Below are positions 30,430 to 43,062 of a DNA stretch of 64,000 nucleotides, piece after piece. The first letter of the stretch is position 1, and every line of letters starts with the position of its first letter. The notes under the pieces are model-generated. The model worked only from the letters and a program-made list of their open reading frames with translations, searched no databases and was not told where the DNA came from. The translations under genes and the position numbers were made by a program. Source of the DNA: Escallonia rubra (taxonomy: Eukaryota; Streptophyta; Magnoliopsida; Escalloniales; Escalloniaceae); assembly GCA_033065855.1 (NCBI GenBank), contig JAVXUO010000425.1, positions 62,001 to 126,000 of the forward strand, read 5' to 3'.

Positions 30430-31600
30430 GCTTATAATTGCGACGCATAAGATTTTTGAAACTCTATCTTTGCACTACGTAAGATTTTTTAGGAACATTC
30501 TCCTCCTGCCATGTAAGCTTCAACTTTGCAAGTGGTAGTCCCTTAATTTAATTGGTCTCTTTATTTAGAGTCCAACTCTTTTGAATTAGATATATAAAAT
30601 TCAATAATCTTATTTATTTTGGTATTTTTTTCCTTTTCTACTCTATTAAACTCTTTACTATTATTTGATATTAAAAAATTCGTAGGTATAATTTATACAA
30701 TATTTTTAAACTTTATAAAACTAAGAAACTGATTATATATCTTCTTAAACTCTACCTAATCAATATACTTATACATTAGACCTTAATTTTGATTATTAAA
30801 ACCTCAAAAGTACTTTAAAATAACGATATAAAATCTCAAAAATATAAAATCTCAAAAATCATACCATACTTACTAATTCTTTAGTATGATCATTGGCCCG
30901 ACTTTTGTAAATCTTATAAAATTAAAAAACCAAATCTACCTCTTTTAAAGCTCTACACAATTCAAAAAGGCTTCAATTTGGACTACTAACTTCTTAAAAA
31001 CAATTAGCTTAAAATTGCGACACATAAGATTTTTGAAACTCTATCTTTGCGACAAGTAGAATTTTTTTAAGAATATTCTTTTTCTGCCACGTAAGCTGCA
31101 ACTTTGCATGTGATAGTCCCTTAACTTAGTTGGTCTCTTTATATAAAGTCCAACTCTTTTGAATTAGATATATAAAATTAAAGAATCCTATTTATTTTGG
31201 TATTCTTTTCTTTTTCTACTCTATTGAACTCTTTATTATATTTTATTATTAAAAATTTCTTAGGTATAATTTATGCAATATTTTTAAGCTTTATAAAACT
31301 AAGAAACTAATTATAACCTTCTAAAACTCTACCTAATCAATAAACTTATAAATTAGGCCTTAAACTTAATTATTAAAACCTCAAAAGTACTTTAAAATAA
31401 TAATATAAATTCTCAAAAATGTAAAATACGAAAATCATACCCTACTTACTAATTCTTTAGTATGATCATTGGCATCGACTTTTGTAAATCTTATAAAATA
31501 AAAAAACCAGATCTACTTCTTTTAACGCTCTACATAATTCAAAAAGGCTTCAATGTGGACAACTAACTTCTTAAAAATACTTAAAACAAATAAAATAAAA
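30430..31600. repeat. Two tandem copies of a 577-bp unit in Helitron H3
   Basis: Unit one runs about 30433-31009 and unit two about 31010-31590. Both begin AATTGCGACnCATAAGATTT and contain TGGTCTCTTTAT, a GTATGATCATTGGC motif and a closing TTCAAAAAGGCTTCAAT. Similarity is high, so this duplication is younger than the repeats of H1 and H2. The unit includes the Helitron's subterminal sequence. Confidence 0.85.
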
Positions 31601-31875
31601 TCTCGCAAATATAAATAAAATCTCGCAAATGTAAACAACGAAAATCATGTATGAAATTAAAGATTAATTTTTACAAATTAAAAGGTAAGCTTTTCGAAGC
31701 GTATATTTTACTTTTAAAATCTTATAGTTATGCAAATCTTCGTCCTATTTGTTTTTTTTTTTTCCTCTATAAAGAAATCTTATTTCACCATAAGTTTTAT
31801 TGTAACTTTCATCTTTTGCACCAATATTCTTAAAATCTAACATGTTAGGCACAATATGAACAAAATATTCAGAAG

Positions 31876-32360
31876 AGGTAACAGCACAAATAGTCCCTGA
31901 ACTTTGGGCCATTTTGGGGTGTAGTCCCTGTAGTTCAAAATTCGTACAAACAGTCCCTAAACTATTCAGTTGTAGCCCGTTCAGTCCTTTTTTCCACGTC
32001 CGTCTATTTTTAGCCGTTAGTGTGCTCCACGACGGGGGTATTTTCGTCTTTTCTCCTTGCATTTCAGCCTCCACCACCGTCCAAGCTGCTGCTGCTGCCA
32101 AAATCCATCCAAATTGATGGTGATGCCAACCATCGAAGAGACGCCATCTAGAGGTAACACCACGTTTGGGTGATTGGCGATTGATTGGATGTGTGGTGGC
32201 GCTCGAGGATCGCGGTGGCCGGCGGTGTGGGCTGTAATTAATTGGGCCGTATGCATCACCATCGAAGAGACGCGGCGGCGTTATGCCTGGTGGTGGGACT
32301 TGAGCGACGGCGGTAGTGGGTGGGTAGATCCATGGAGGCCGCTTCATGGGTATTCATAAT
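31876..32360. repeat. GC-richer inserted repeat within H3
   Basis: Base composition rises abruptly. The segment begins with iterated AGTCCCTGAAC/AGTCCCTAAAC motifs, a phrase I associate with interspersed plant repeats. The overlapping 200-residue minus-strand frame is proline- and arginine-rich, runs into AT-rich Helitron DNA and matches no family I know. I treat it as non-coding. Confidence 0.45.
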
Positions 32361-34103
32361 CAATTATATTGCATCTCCAAGAAAAATTAAAACCGATTGA
32401 AGAATAATTTGTGACAAGCTAAGAATAAGTTTGTAAAATAAAAGAGACGAAAAGATAAATTAGTTACAAGAATCATTTACCCTTCATAAATAACTACAAA
32501 AAGGGAGAAGCCTGGGTGGCCCCAGGGTGATAATAGTATAACCGAAATGTCGGTGTTAGATGTGAGAGTGTGAGGGTGCTAATACATGCAATTATGCGAG
32601 TGATTAGCCATGCTAATTAAGATAGTGATAATTGTTATCGTAGAATTAAAGTGTTGGTAGTGAGATTTGGATTATGAAATGAAAACATGTGGTTGTAGCG
32701 GTGTTGGCGTGTAGTACTGATGCTTATGATGGTGATAGGCATAACTAAATGGTGACAGTGCAAGATAAGATGGTTGTTGTTAGAGTTGTTGTAGTGGTAG
32801 CACTAAGGTGTTTCGAGGTAATATTAATGTACATTACCGTACTGATTGATAAGTTATGATCTAAATCTAGATTGAACAAGTGATTAACCTAAAAAAGCTG
32901 ACGATAGAAATATGAAAATGTACTGACGAGCAAAAATTATGGCTATGGTGAAGGTAACTGCATTTGTAGTGGCAATGATAACGCTAAGGTACTTGGAGGT
33001 AGTGTTAGTGTAGTATTGGTGGACGAGTTACGACGAGAATCTTGAGCGAATAAGCGAGGAACTGAAATAAAAACATAAGGTTTTTAGGTTAGTTCTATCA
33101 GCAACTTGAAGGTACATAAACTATATCCAGGACTAGAAGCAGTAAATTGTTTTTCCCTAGAATGACTTTTATCTTCCGATTTTGATTTTGGTCCCACATT
33201 TTTTAAAGTTTCGTTAATTAGGCAAGATGATTTTTTTGTGGTTAACCACTTTCTTGGCCCGGGCTACACTAATCTAATATTCCAATGGTATTTTCAGTAA
33301 GTCATCTTAGCAAAACTTTTATAAGTTATGTATAGATAGAAACACTCAATGCTACTTTTCCTTTTAATTATGCATGTGACAAAAAACACACACAAAGAGT
33401 TTATCAGGGAGAAAGAAGATGAGTGAATTTGAAATTTATGCTTATAGGAAGATTGAGGTTCATATACACCACAATTAAATAAGTTATAACACTCTTTACT
33501 AGATTAAACTCACAAAAAATCGGAAGTGATGGTACAAATAACTGGCTTTTTTTTAATCATATTGGTTTCGGATATATCAATACATACTTGCGATTATATC
33601 TACAAAGCTCCAAGTATTAAACTAAAAAGTTTAAATTCAGTTAAATAGTAGTATGAGATTGTCGGCATATGTCGCCGCAAAACGTTAATGAAAAAGCATC
33701 CTAAATCTATAAGACTGTTTTCTTTTAATTGTAACGTTCACATCTTATTTGTGGATAAAAACTGATCATATTAAATTATGAATTCTCCCTTTGTTGCAAA
33801 GGTATGCTTTTATAATGCTAATTTTTCAAAAGTTCTATTCAAAGGCAATCTTCTACGTAGTAAATCTCTTGCCGACGATTCAAACAATAACAGTTATAAA
33901 CAATCTATAAAAACACATTGTAAAAAATATTTTGAGAAAGTTAGGGAAATTAACAGTTGTAAAGTATCTGTAGAAATAAATATTGGATAATATTTGACAA
34001 ATTAGAGAACGCCCCCGTGCATTGCACGGGTCTCTTAGCCAGTAGAATAAACGGCTTTAACTAAGAGACTATGATAGCAAAAGGCAAAGCTGAAATTGGC
34101 ACC

Positions 34104-37100
34104 TCAGTCCCTAGGCTCTAACGGAGACTGACACCCTGACTCACGCCCTGCTGAATCAGACTCCAATTCTGAACCGATGCTATCATACATAGAGCATGCA
34201 GGCCCTGAAGGCACTGGAGGAGTGAGAGGGGGGGTACTAAGCATTTGAAGGACTGTAGCCATGGACGGCCTGTCAGCTGCAAGTTCTTGAACACATAGCA
34301 ACCCAATATGGATGCATCTCACGATGTCTTGCATTGAACTCGTGTCAAACTTCAAGATCGGATCTACTAGATTCAAACATGCTCCTTTCTGCCTACATTT
34401 CCAAGCCTGAAAGATTCATCATTGTTCAATTTGATGTTTAAGAATTAGCTTTCATGATGTCACATTTAGGATACGTAATCATCAAAAATCTTGTGTGCAC
34501 TTACATAGCTTAGAAGATCCTCTGCATTCTCACTGCTTTGATGAGAAGTATTCCTCTCACCACTTACGGTTTTGAGAACTAACACACCGAAACTAAAAAC
34601 ATCGGACTTTATGGAATATTGCCCATGCATTGCATACTCTGGTGCCATATATTCACTGCAATGGTAGAGAGTGTTAGAAACCAAGGCACTTGATACCACA
34701 ACCTTTTTATTAACATGACAGTCGTGTTGGCTTGATCATACAGACCGCATGTACTTGTTACAAGAGGAATTTTCACGGTTCGAAATATACATTCGACCAA
34801 AATAAACACACACTTACCATGTCCCACAAATTCTTGATGTAGTGTCTTGGGTTTCGTCCAAATTGAGTGACCTTGCCAGACCAAAACCTGAAAGTCTTGG
34901 ATTCATGTCAACGTCTAACAGAACATTGCTAGTTTTTAGGTTGCGGTGGATAATTCGCACTTGAGAATCTTCGTGAAGGTAGAGAAGTCCCTGAGCAACC
35001 CCTCGTATTATCTTCCAGCGCTTATGCCAATCTAGATGTGGACGCTTCGCCGGATCTAAAGACACAGCCAAGCATACGGAGCACACACAAATTACAAGCT
35101 ATCGAGAAACAGCAACTGCCTTCATGGGTTTCAACTGCATGTCTAATAGCTAGTTAAGGTATCATAGAGGTGCATGTGCAGAAAAATAGGAGTTTTTTTA
35201 CCAATCAGGAAACGGTCAAAACTTGCGTTGGGCATGAACTCATAGATGAGAAGCCTTTCGGCTGCTTCCACACAGAAACCAAGGAACCTAACCAAATTTC
35301 GGTGCTGAAGCTTTGCCAATAAGACGACCTCATTTTTAAATTCCTCTTTACCTTGTACAGAATTTCTAGACAGCCTCTTCACTGCTATTTGTTGTCCACT
35401 TGGAAGAATGCCCTAAAGATAAAAATAAAGGCTATCTTAAACAGGTCTACTCTCAACTCTCCAGGAACGGAGAGTCATTTTTATGAAGAATGACAGTGTT
35501 TTAGGGAGAATCGTGGCTTTTTACCTTGTGAACAGGTCCAAATCCACCCATTCCAAGCCTAGAAGTGTCAGAGAAGTTACCTGTCACTACACTAATAGTA
35601 CGAAAGCTGTACTGCAAGGACTCCAGAGTGCTATCGACATCGAGCAAAGAATCACCTGCAATGGATTCGAAATAAAAGTACCCAAATATACATGAAATCA
35701 GTCAATACTGGTAATAGAAACGGATTATACATACATTCTGAGTTCAAAATGGTTTGCAGCAAAACTTCATCCTACAAGCTATATTATAATTACTGCTATT
35801 GATATTTCCGATACACATGGTAGAATACCACGAGCTCAAGAAAAGGATAAGAGTCCCCAAGACAAAATGATTCAAGTGGGTATCCAGGTAGATTTGTTCT
35901 ATGCTAGCGTAATGTAAACATTCAAAAACTCTTTATACAACAAATTCAAAAACTCCTTAGCTTTGGTGTTCGGTTACTTGGTAAGTCCAATTTATAAACT
36001 TAAGCTCCCAAATTATATCATACTACCATAATTTACCATAAGTTATAATATCAACTCACCACCATCATTATTCTATTCCATCAGGCAAAAGGTAAACTTG
36101 AAAACGTACACGTTTAAGATGTGTCTGCAAGTCTGGAGTTGGATGAATGAGTAAGAGATCAGATGGTTACCATATGTTTGGGTGAATTTTGACGCGTGAG
36201 ATTGTGCAAGACAGAGCACAAGGAAGGATTTCTATAAGAAGTGGACGAACATAACTTTGATGGAAAAGCAAGGACTGCAAAAGTTCATTAGATTTGATGA
36301 AGTAGACTCTACTTATATCACGTAGCTTATATTCTCCTCTCATTAAGTCCCTACTGCAGTTATAGTGGGTTTATTTCTTTCATTGCCATTACATTTCTCT
36401 CTTTAAAGTGGAAGAGATAAAGAGAACATATAGCAAATTAGATAAATAGTTTCAGTTTACCAGAGTTCACCGAAACGCCACCTGTAAACAACAATTGGAC
36501 CCTCTTCGTAAATGGCAATCTAGCCGGCTTAATACGAGACTGCCTGCTGCTTGCATCACCTAGAAGTGTAACACCATGATTATGCCTGGCGTGAGGGTCA
36601 CCATTACCATCTTTGACATAAGAATCTGCAGTCCCCTCCCCTTCAACAGAAGATCCCTCAACAACCAACTTTTTGCGTCCTAAATTACCCAGTGTTACCC
36701 AAGCTTTCTGATAAAATGATGGTCGTGTTTTCCTTATGAATCTCGGCTTGGCAGGCTTTACATGAGAATGCCCACTCCTTGCACTAATCAATCCTAAAGC
36801 TTCATCAATTGGCTGGACATTTGGGCCATTACTACTGGCAGTGATTACCTCATGTTCCACAGAGGAACTCACATCGTCTTCGTTGTCAGAAGCCTCACTA
36901 AAATTTGCACTCTCGTCTTCGACCATAAGAGAATATGTTCTCTCTTGCAATGCCAATGCAGACTCAAGCTTCACCACTACTTCAGCCATTGTAGGACGTT
37001 TTTTGGGACGATTATGCAGACATTGTTCTGCAATTTGTACAAACACCATTAAACAGTCTGACAATATTTTCCCCTGCAAAGAGGGATCTATAATCTGATC

Positions 37101-38237
37101 AACTTTTCTTCTCTTGACGCAGTGCTTGGCCCATCCAGCTAGACCCCACTGCTCCTCATCATCGAGTCTTATATCCACAGCCGGCCTTCCACACAGCACT
37201 TCGAACAATACCACCCCAAAGGAATACACATCGGATTTCCTTGTCAGTTGATGGGTCGAGTAATAAACGGGATCCAAATAGCCGAATGTACCTTTGACAT
37301 TGGTGCTGACGTGGGTGCATGACTGATTTGCCGGGCCTACTTTGGACATCCCAAAGTCGGAAATCTTAGCTGCCCAATCTTCGTCCAACAAAATGTTTGA
37401 GCTCTTGACATCACGATGTATGACTCTATCCTTGAATCCCGTACCAGTGTGAAGGTAGTCCAATCCACGTGCTGCTCCAATGCATATTTTAAGGCGTAGC
37501 ACCCAAGATAAGGGAGCATTACCGGATTTATCAAATTTGTGCAGATGATCAGCGAGGGTTCCACGGGGCATATATTTGTAAACAAGGATCATCTCGTGGC
37601 ATTCGTCACAGTAACCGATAAGAGGGACAAGGTGACTATGTCGAAACCTTGAAAGCAATTCAATCTCAGTCCAGAACTCACGGGCTCCTTGGTGTGACCG
37701 GGAGTTCAACCGCTTGATCGCAACAATGCTTGCCCCATTATCTATGACCCCTTTGTAGACCTTCCCAAATCCACCCCGCCCAATGACTGAAGCATCATCG
37801 AAGTTGTTTGTTGCCAACTGGAGCTCACCAAACGAAAAACGACGGCAAAGTTGATGTTCTGAAGAGGGCAATGGCAACGTACAATTGTCCTTTTCTTTGT
37901 CATCTAAGTTTGATTCCTGAAGTTGCCTTAGGTAATAAACAACAACATTCAACAGTACGATTAGAAATATCGTACCATTAGCAATTGGGCTTCCGAAGCC
38001 AAACGCTAGCCCTAACTTGTTTAGCTTTGGGGTTAATTCGGAAGAATGTGGAGGAGAAGAATTGTCGAAGTATAAAGAGATATCAGCGGGGGAATGAGGA
38101 GAGGGTAAAGTACCAGCAAAGACCAAAAGTGGAAAATGGAGAAAAAAGTGGAGAATGGTGCCAATAGGTAGTTCAAGGAACATGCTGCTGAAGCTCTGGG
38201 CAGCAGTGGATCGCAAATACCAATTCAAAAGCTCCAT
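34104..38237 (-). CDS. Tandem-kinase receptor: CrRLK1L-type kinase + DUF26-type pseudokinase
   Basis: Exons: 38237-36461, 35655-35525, 35412-35202, 35055-34818, 34655-34505 and 34406-34104. All phases fit and give 936 aa (918 aa from the ATG at 38183 shared with paralogues). Order: signal peptide from Met19, a 40-residue ectodomain without malectin, membrane segment about 88-102, then kinase 1 with GRGGFG at 153-158, Lys175, Glu191, HRD 274-276 and DFG 294-296. A 160-residue polar linker follows, then kinase 2 at about 610-890. Kinase 2 keeps GMGGFG and Lys648, but HRD is HRN (743-745) and DFG is GFG (763-765), so it is probably a pseudokinase. The 211- and 238-bp exons match kinase exons of DUF26 RLKs, while CrRLK1L genes usually lack introns. 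The alternative is two genes, but the second half has no ATG, ectodomain or membrane segment of its own. Confidence 0.72.
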
Positions 38238-38239
38238 AT

Positions 38240-39740
38240 CTAATTATCCACACTTGCCTGCAACATGTGGTCTCTCTATATTTTTGGAGTATCAACTATT
38301 TTCCCACAAACTACCACCATTTATTAGGAACCTGCAAAGTGGGTTCTGCAAAATCAACAGCTCCTGTCCACCCTACACCAACCCATGATCCAGGCATATC
38401 ATATACAGCCAATATTACATTCTGAACTCTTCTCTCTATACAAAAGAACACAGATTACACTCCCAAAGAAAGGAATATATATCTAACTGACAACTTTAGC
38501 CATAAAATAAATATATGTGTGTCACAGACAGAAATTCTTCTACCAAAATCAGTAAAATGGGTACACGCCTTAGAAGGTTTTCTAATTAGTGAATCAGTAA
38601 AGTTGGCTCGACAACATACCAGTTGATCTGAGTAGTACCCATGAACGCCATGGTTGCGACCTCACGATATTTCTTAAACACCACTGATACTGACAAATTG
38701 CTACAGCATCACTGAAATTGTTATCTTGTTTATATCTCTTCTCTTCTTTTCTGATTTTCCGGTGATCCAACGATGGTGGCTCAGTGGGAGGAAGACGTTG
38801 ACTTTGTGGTCAGGATTGATGCTTTGGCAGCCAAGCAAAGGACTTGGTCCATTCATCAACCAGGAATAAACGACTCCGTACTTTTTTTCTACGGGGACGT
38901 CTACAGTTACATAGATTTAACCGAACCATGACGTTCCCTGGTCTTTTCTTCGATATTTATAGGTTCAATAGCCGTAATTCCCACTTCATTGCGGATATCT
39001 ATGTTTCCTGTTATGTTTCCTTCTTCTGGTGACCTTAGATCTATCGGAGCATTCGCATTTCAGCTATATTCATCTTATATTTGTAATTCTTTTTATAAGT
39101 TGTTCAATATGGTATATGCATCCGTCCTTATAAAATATTTTTCCGTTCACAACATGTCATGCAACCCTCCAATTCCAACGTACTCTTGTTCTATAACTTC
39201 ATAACCGGAGATATTGTGGTTAATATTACAAGTAGCTTTTTAAGAGAACACTCTTCCCTGTAATGAAATTCAAGAAGTAAAATAATTCTCAAGTGCCCCC
39301 AAGGATAATGGACCACCCCAACGGCAAAGGAGCCATGGAGTTCAACCAAGAAATGGGTTCCAAGCTTTACGAGCCTTGAAACTTTTCATTTACGCCTAGC
39401 TTATGCTGTCGTGCTGCATTTTCATCATAGATCCACTGTAAAGAATGAAATCGTTGCAAGAGATAGAAACTGGTCCAAACTTTGTGCGTTATCATGTTTG
39501 AAAGCAGTATTATTATCACCACGGAACCTCTAGCCTTGGGTTTCCAGATTTAACACCTAACTGGTTAGTGTTGAACATTCAGGTAACAATGTTCAAGAGA
39601 AAGGGATCTAGGCCTTGTTTCATACCAGAACTATAAAGGTGCAAGGTGCGTATGGATTCAATTCTTTGCAGTCGGTAGCACCTTTTGAATTATGAAAATG
39701 GCACCTTTTTTGGATCATCTTCCAAAAGGCTCAGACTAGT
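38240..39740. other. Upstream region of the 34-38 kb gene and rearranged LysM-RLK flank
   Basis: No gene is visible. About 38270-39240 parallels 13910-14940, and 62130-62560 for its first part. About 39340-39740 parallels 16025-16440 and 63430-63855, the intergenic DNA beside the LysM-RLK remnants. The promoter of the tandem-kinase gene should lie just above 38240, but I see no unambiguous element. Confidence 0.6.
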
Positions 39741-41445
39741 TCGGTGCAACTGGAATGAAGACGTAATTCTGGATTTGTTCTGATGGCAAAATCATTGAAG
39801 GCTCTTCCACTTTTATGTTAATGCAGGAGCAAAGGATTGAAAATGCCTTTGAGGCCGAGAACGCACTTAGAATACAGGACAATGGCTCTGCTGATATGGT
39901 CATCATGTAGCAGTTCAACATTTGAAACTTGAATGAATAGAATTTAAGGAGTTACAGCCACAATTGTACTCTTTTAACTGTGTACAAAGAAGAAGGGAAC
40001 CTAAAAAAGCCCTCCTATACAACACAAGGTCGGTCGAAACATTTACAAATGGTAGGTATACAAGAAGAGTTTGTCTAGGCATCACTAATATGCATACTAA
40101 GCCACATTGCTACCTTCCTGACATTAGACTAACTAGACCTTGATTTTCGTAGCCGACATCCCAATCCTCCGTCGAGGATGATAACGTCATTAGTGCAACT
40201 ACGATCGACCTCATGCTTGGCCTCAGTTGAGGGTTTTCGTGGGTGCAAGCTTTGGCAAGCTGCGCTATCTGCATAACATAGCCACCACCATACTTCAGTA
40301 AGCGATCAGTACTTTTTGCGCCCTGCTTGGATACACTTTGCACCGTATCTTTTTTTTCCCGTTTTCAGAAAATATTATACCGCCATCCATATATCTCTTG
40401 TAGTAAGGGCACTTGAACCAAATTCTTTTTACAGAATTTCATAACAGGGTATCCAAAAATGTTTCTAAAAGTTCCGAGTTTTATCAAGAGAAAAACAAAG
40501 CACGTTCTGAAATTCCATAAATAGAGTGCAGCAAAGTGTATCCGAAGTCTAAATAGGGACTTGTTAGTGCACAACGTGAATTTGCTGCTATATTTTTTTT
40601 TGTACCCTTACCTTACGGACTGAGTCGAGCGGGTAATCATCGCCAAGAGTCGGATCAACCGTTTTGCATAGATCTTTTTCTGGATCAGGCTGACTTAGAA
40701 CCTCTTAAAACTGCACAACATCAAGAAAGGTCGATCAAACTCAGATCTTCTGCATGGAAGTAGTAATGAGGCTAAAAAGAGAATAATTGGCAGTTTAGGG
40801 AGGGCACAGGCACAAGCACAAGATATTACCACAGCAACGAGGCCCCTGGATTCTTTGACAACTTCATTTGTCTTGAAGATGGCTTTTTTGGCAGATATAA
40901 GTTCATAAAGAACACCTCCAAAAGCATATACATCTATCTTAGGAGAAACATCACCATACTGAGCATACCTGCAACAAAAGCCAATGCCCTTAATTCATAA
41001 CAAAAACGGAATGGGGATAAAACGACAGCAGATGGAATACTATGGAGTCCTGGCTGTTCAGTCCCAATATACAGGTTCAAAAATTGATCTATCAATACTA
41101 GGATTATGTGACAGGAAATGTAAGTACTTGTCAAGTATTCATGTTCAATATATAGAAGCTACGAATGTCAGCATTGTGAAATATGGAAAGTGGAAACAGG
41201 CTTTGATTACGAGCTTTGACCCTTGTCTTTTATTATGTAAGGTAAAATGAAAAACAAGGACATTTAAAAAATGTCTTCTTGTCTATAAATGTGAATTGCC
41301 CCAAACTGTTTGCACTAATCAATCCTGAAAGCTGTTATCCGACCACTCTGGATTATCCTTCAAAGTTACCATTGAACTCCAATTAGGGATCTCTACGCTT
41401 TAACTCATTATATAGCTAACTTATCAATCATCAATATCAATCAAT

Positions 41446-41448
<3 letters not shown>

Positions 41449-41503
<55 letters not shown>
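41449..41503. repeat. AT dinucleotide microsatellite
   Basis: An uninterrupted AT run of 55 bp lies at the probable 5' edge of element H5. Confidence 0.95.
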
Positions 41504-41507
<4 letters not shown>

Positions 41508-43062
41508 CGGTTGTCAATCATGATTTTTTGTGAAAGCCCCACCCCCACCCACCCCCCACCCCCGAACCGCAACAAGGTGTTGCGGTTCCCTTCTTTTTCG
41601 TGGGCCCCCCGCCCCCAAACCGCAACAAGGAGTTGCAGTGCCCTTTTTTTCTTCCCCCTTCCCTTTTTTCTTTTCTTTTTCTTCCCCCTTCCCTTTTCTT
41701 CCTTTTTTTCTTCCCCCTTCCCTTTATTCTTTTCTTTTTCTTCCCCTTTCCCTTTATTCTTTTCTTTTTCTTCCCCCTTCCCTTTTTTCTTTTCTTTTTC
41801 GTGATTTCGTGGCCCCCAACCGCAACAAGGAGTTGCGGTTCATTTTTCCCCTTCCCGTGGGCCCCCCACCCCCTTCCCGTGGCCCCCACCCCCCACCTAC
41901 TCACACAAACACACACATATGCACGTAACTCACTTCACCTTCTCTTATTTCTTCCAAACCCACACACACATGCAGACCACACACAGCACTCATATTGCTG
42001 GCAATTAAACACACAATTAAACACACACCCAAGCACACATTGCCATTACGGCCGTGAAGCCGGCATATGTGAGTTTACATTGGTGGAGTGGATGGATAGC
42101 GTATGGGTGAGGAAGTGTGTGAAAAAAGTGTGTTATTTGGTGGGATCACAGTGTTTGTATTTGTGAATGGAATGAAAGTTTATGTGAGTAGTGGAAGAGG
42201 AAAAAGGCTGTACGTGTGTGTATGTGTTGGGCAAGAATGGGAAGGCAGTAGCTTTAATGGGTTTTGTGTGTGGGTGCCTTTCTTTTTTTTGTGTGTGATG
42301 TGAGGATGTGTTTGTGTATTAGAGTGAGTGTAAGGAGAGAAAAAAGGGAAAGGGCTGCCATGATTGACCTGTGAGAGTGCTGAGTGACTGTTACAGAGAG
42401 TTGAGGTGGAAGAAAAAGAAGATGATGAACAGTGATGGGTTTATGCAGTGAAGTGGTACACTGTGCTTGCACAGTTGTACCACGTGCTGTTGGATATCGT
42501 GCACTTGTTGAAAATTTTCGAAACTTTACAGGAAGTTTCATAGGAAAATATTAGAATTACTGTTAAAATTTTGCATTTTTCTGATATCATTTGGTATTTT
42601 TAATATTTTCTGTAATTTCAGTTCTTTTAAAATTTGTGAAGAGCCTTTAAAAATCATATTAAATTATGGAAAAATTTCAGTAATGTTTTTGTATCACAAA
42701 GACAACTCAGTTTTAGTTTTGTAAATTTTAGAGTTGATTTGCTATTATTACCCATATCGCATTTGATTTGGCTAAACAGACGATTTTAAATTGATTTCGA
42801 CACTTTTTAACTTTTGATTTTAATTTCTGTATTATCCTTGTATATTGTAAAGCTATTGTAAAATTTATGGGACTTTATTTTCAGTTAGAAATAATTATGG
42901 CTATTTATAGGTTTTTATTGGGGGGTGGGGTGGTGGGGGGGAAAGGACACCACGTGGGGGTGGGGGGGGGGGGGTGGGGCATCAGGGGGGGAAAGGACAC
43001 TGGGGTGGGGGCCATTGGCTTTTTGAAGGAAATCATAACAACCGCTACAAAGAGTAGCGGTT
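41504..43062. repeat. Foldback-like GC-skewed element with AACCGC hairpins
   Basis: The left side (41504-41560) reads GTTGCGGTTGTCAATCATGA, then CCCCACCCCCACCC. The reverse complement of about 42985-43062 gives a similar order: AGCGGTTGTTATGATTTCC, then a C-rich run. So the ends are imperfect inverted repeats. Four short palindromes with 9-bp arms (AACCGCAAC/GTTGCGGTT type) occur at 41565, 41618, 41818 and 43040. Between them are polypyrimidine repeats (41640-41800), CA/GT-rich DNA (41900-42310) and G-runs (42920-43015). Long open frames here are simple-sequence artefacts. Confidence 0.55.

Larger units (their letters stand above)
30404..34042 (+). mobile_element. Helitron H3 (non-autonomous), same family as H4
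   Basis: It starts TCAATATATAAAAAGC at 30404, directly after the CTAG of H2. It ends with the hairpin CCCCGTGCATTGCACGGG, then TCTCTTAG and a mutated CCAG at 34039-34042, before the T of TAGAATAAACGG. That T resumes the 3' flank of the kinase gene at 34104, continuous near 50835 in the paralogue. The 5' motif AATTGCGACGCATAAG and the hairpin match H4. No replicase frame. Confidence 0.75.

Noticed and set aside
31745..32347. A 200-codon open frame on the minus strand
   Set aside because: It is Pro/Arg-rich, crosses from a GC-rich insert into AT-rich Helitron DNA, and shows no recognisable domain or splice context.
34104..35655. The DUF26-type halves as independent soluble kinase genes
   Set aside because: They have no start codon, ectodomain or membrane segment, always follow a CrRLK1L-type exon on the same strand, and their first acceptor fits that exon's donor phase in all five pairs. 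It remains the main alternative if transcripts disagree.
41502..42166. Overlapping Pro/Phe/Lys-rich open frames on both strands
   Set aside because: They are translations of polypyrimidine and CA/GT simple repeats inside a transposable element.
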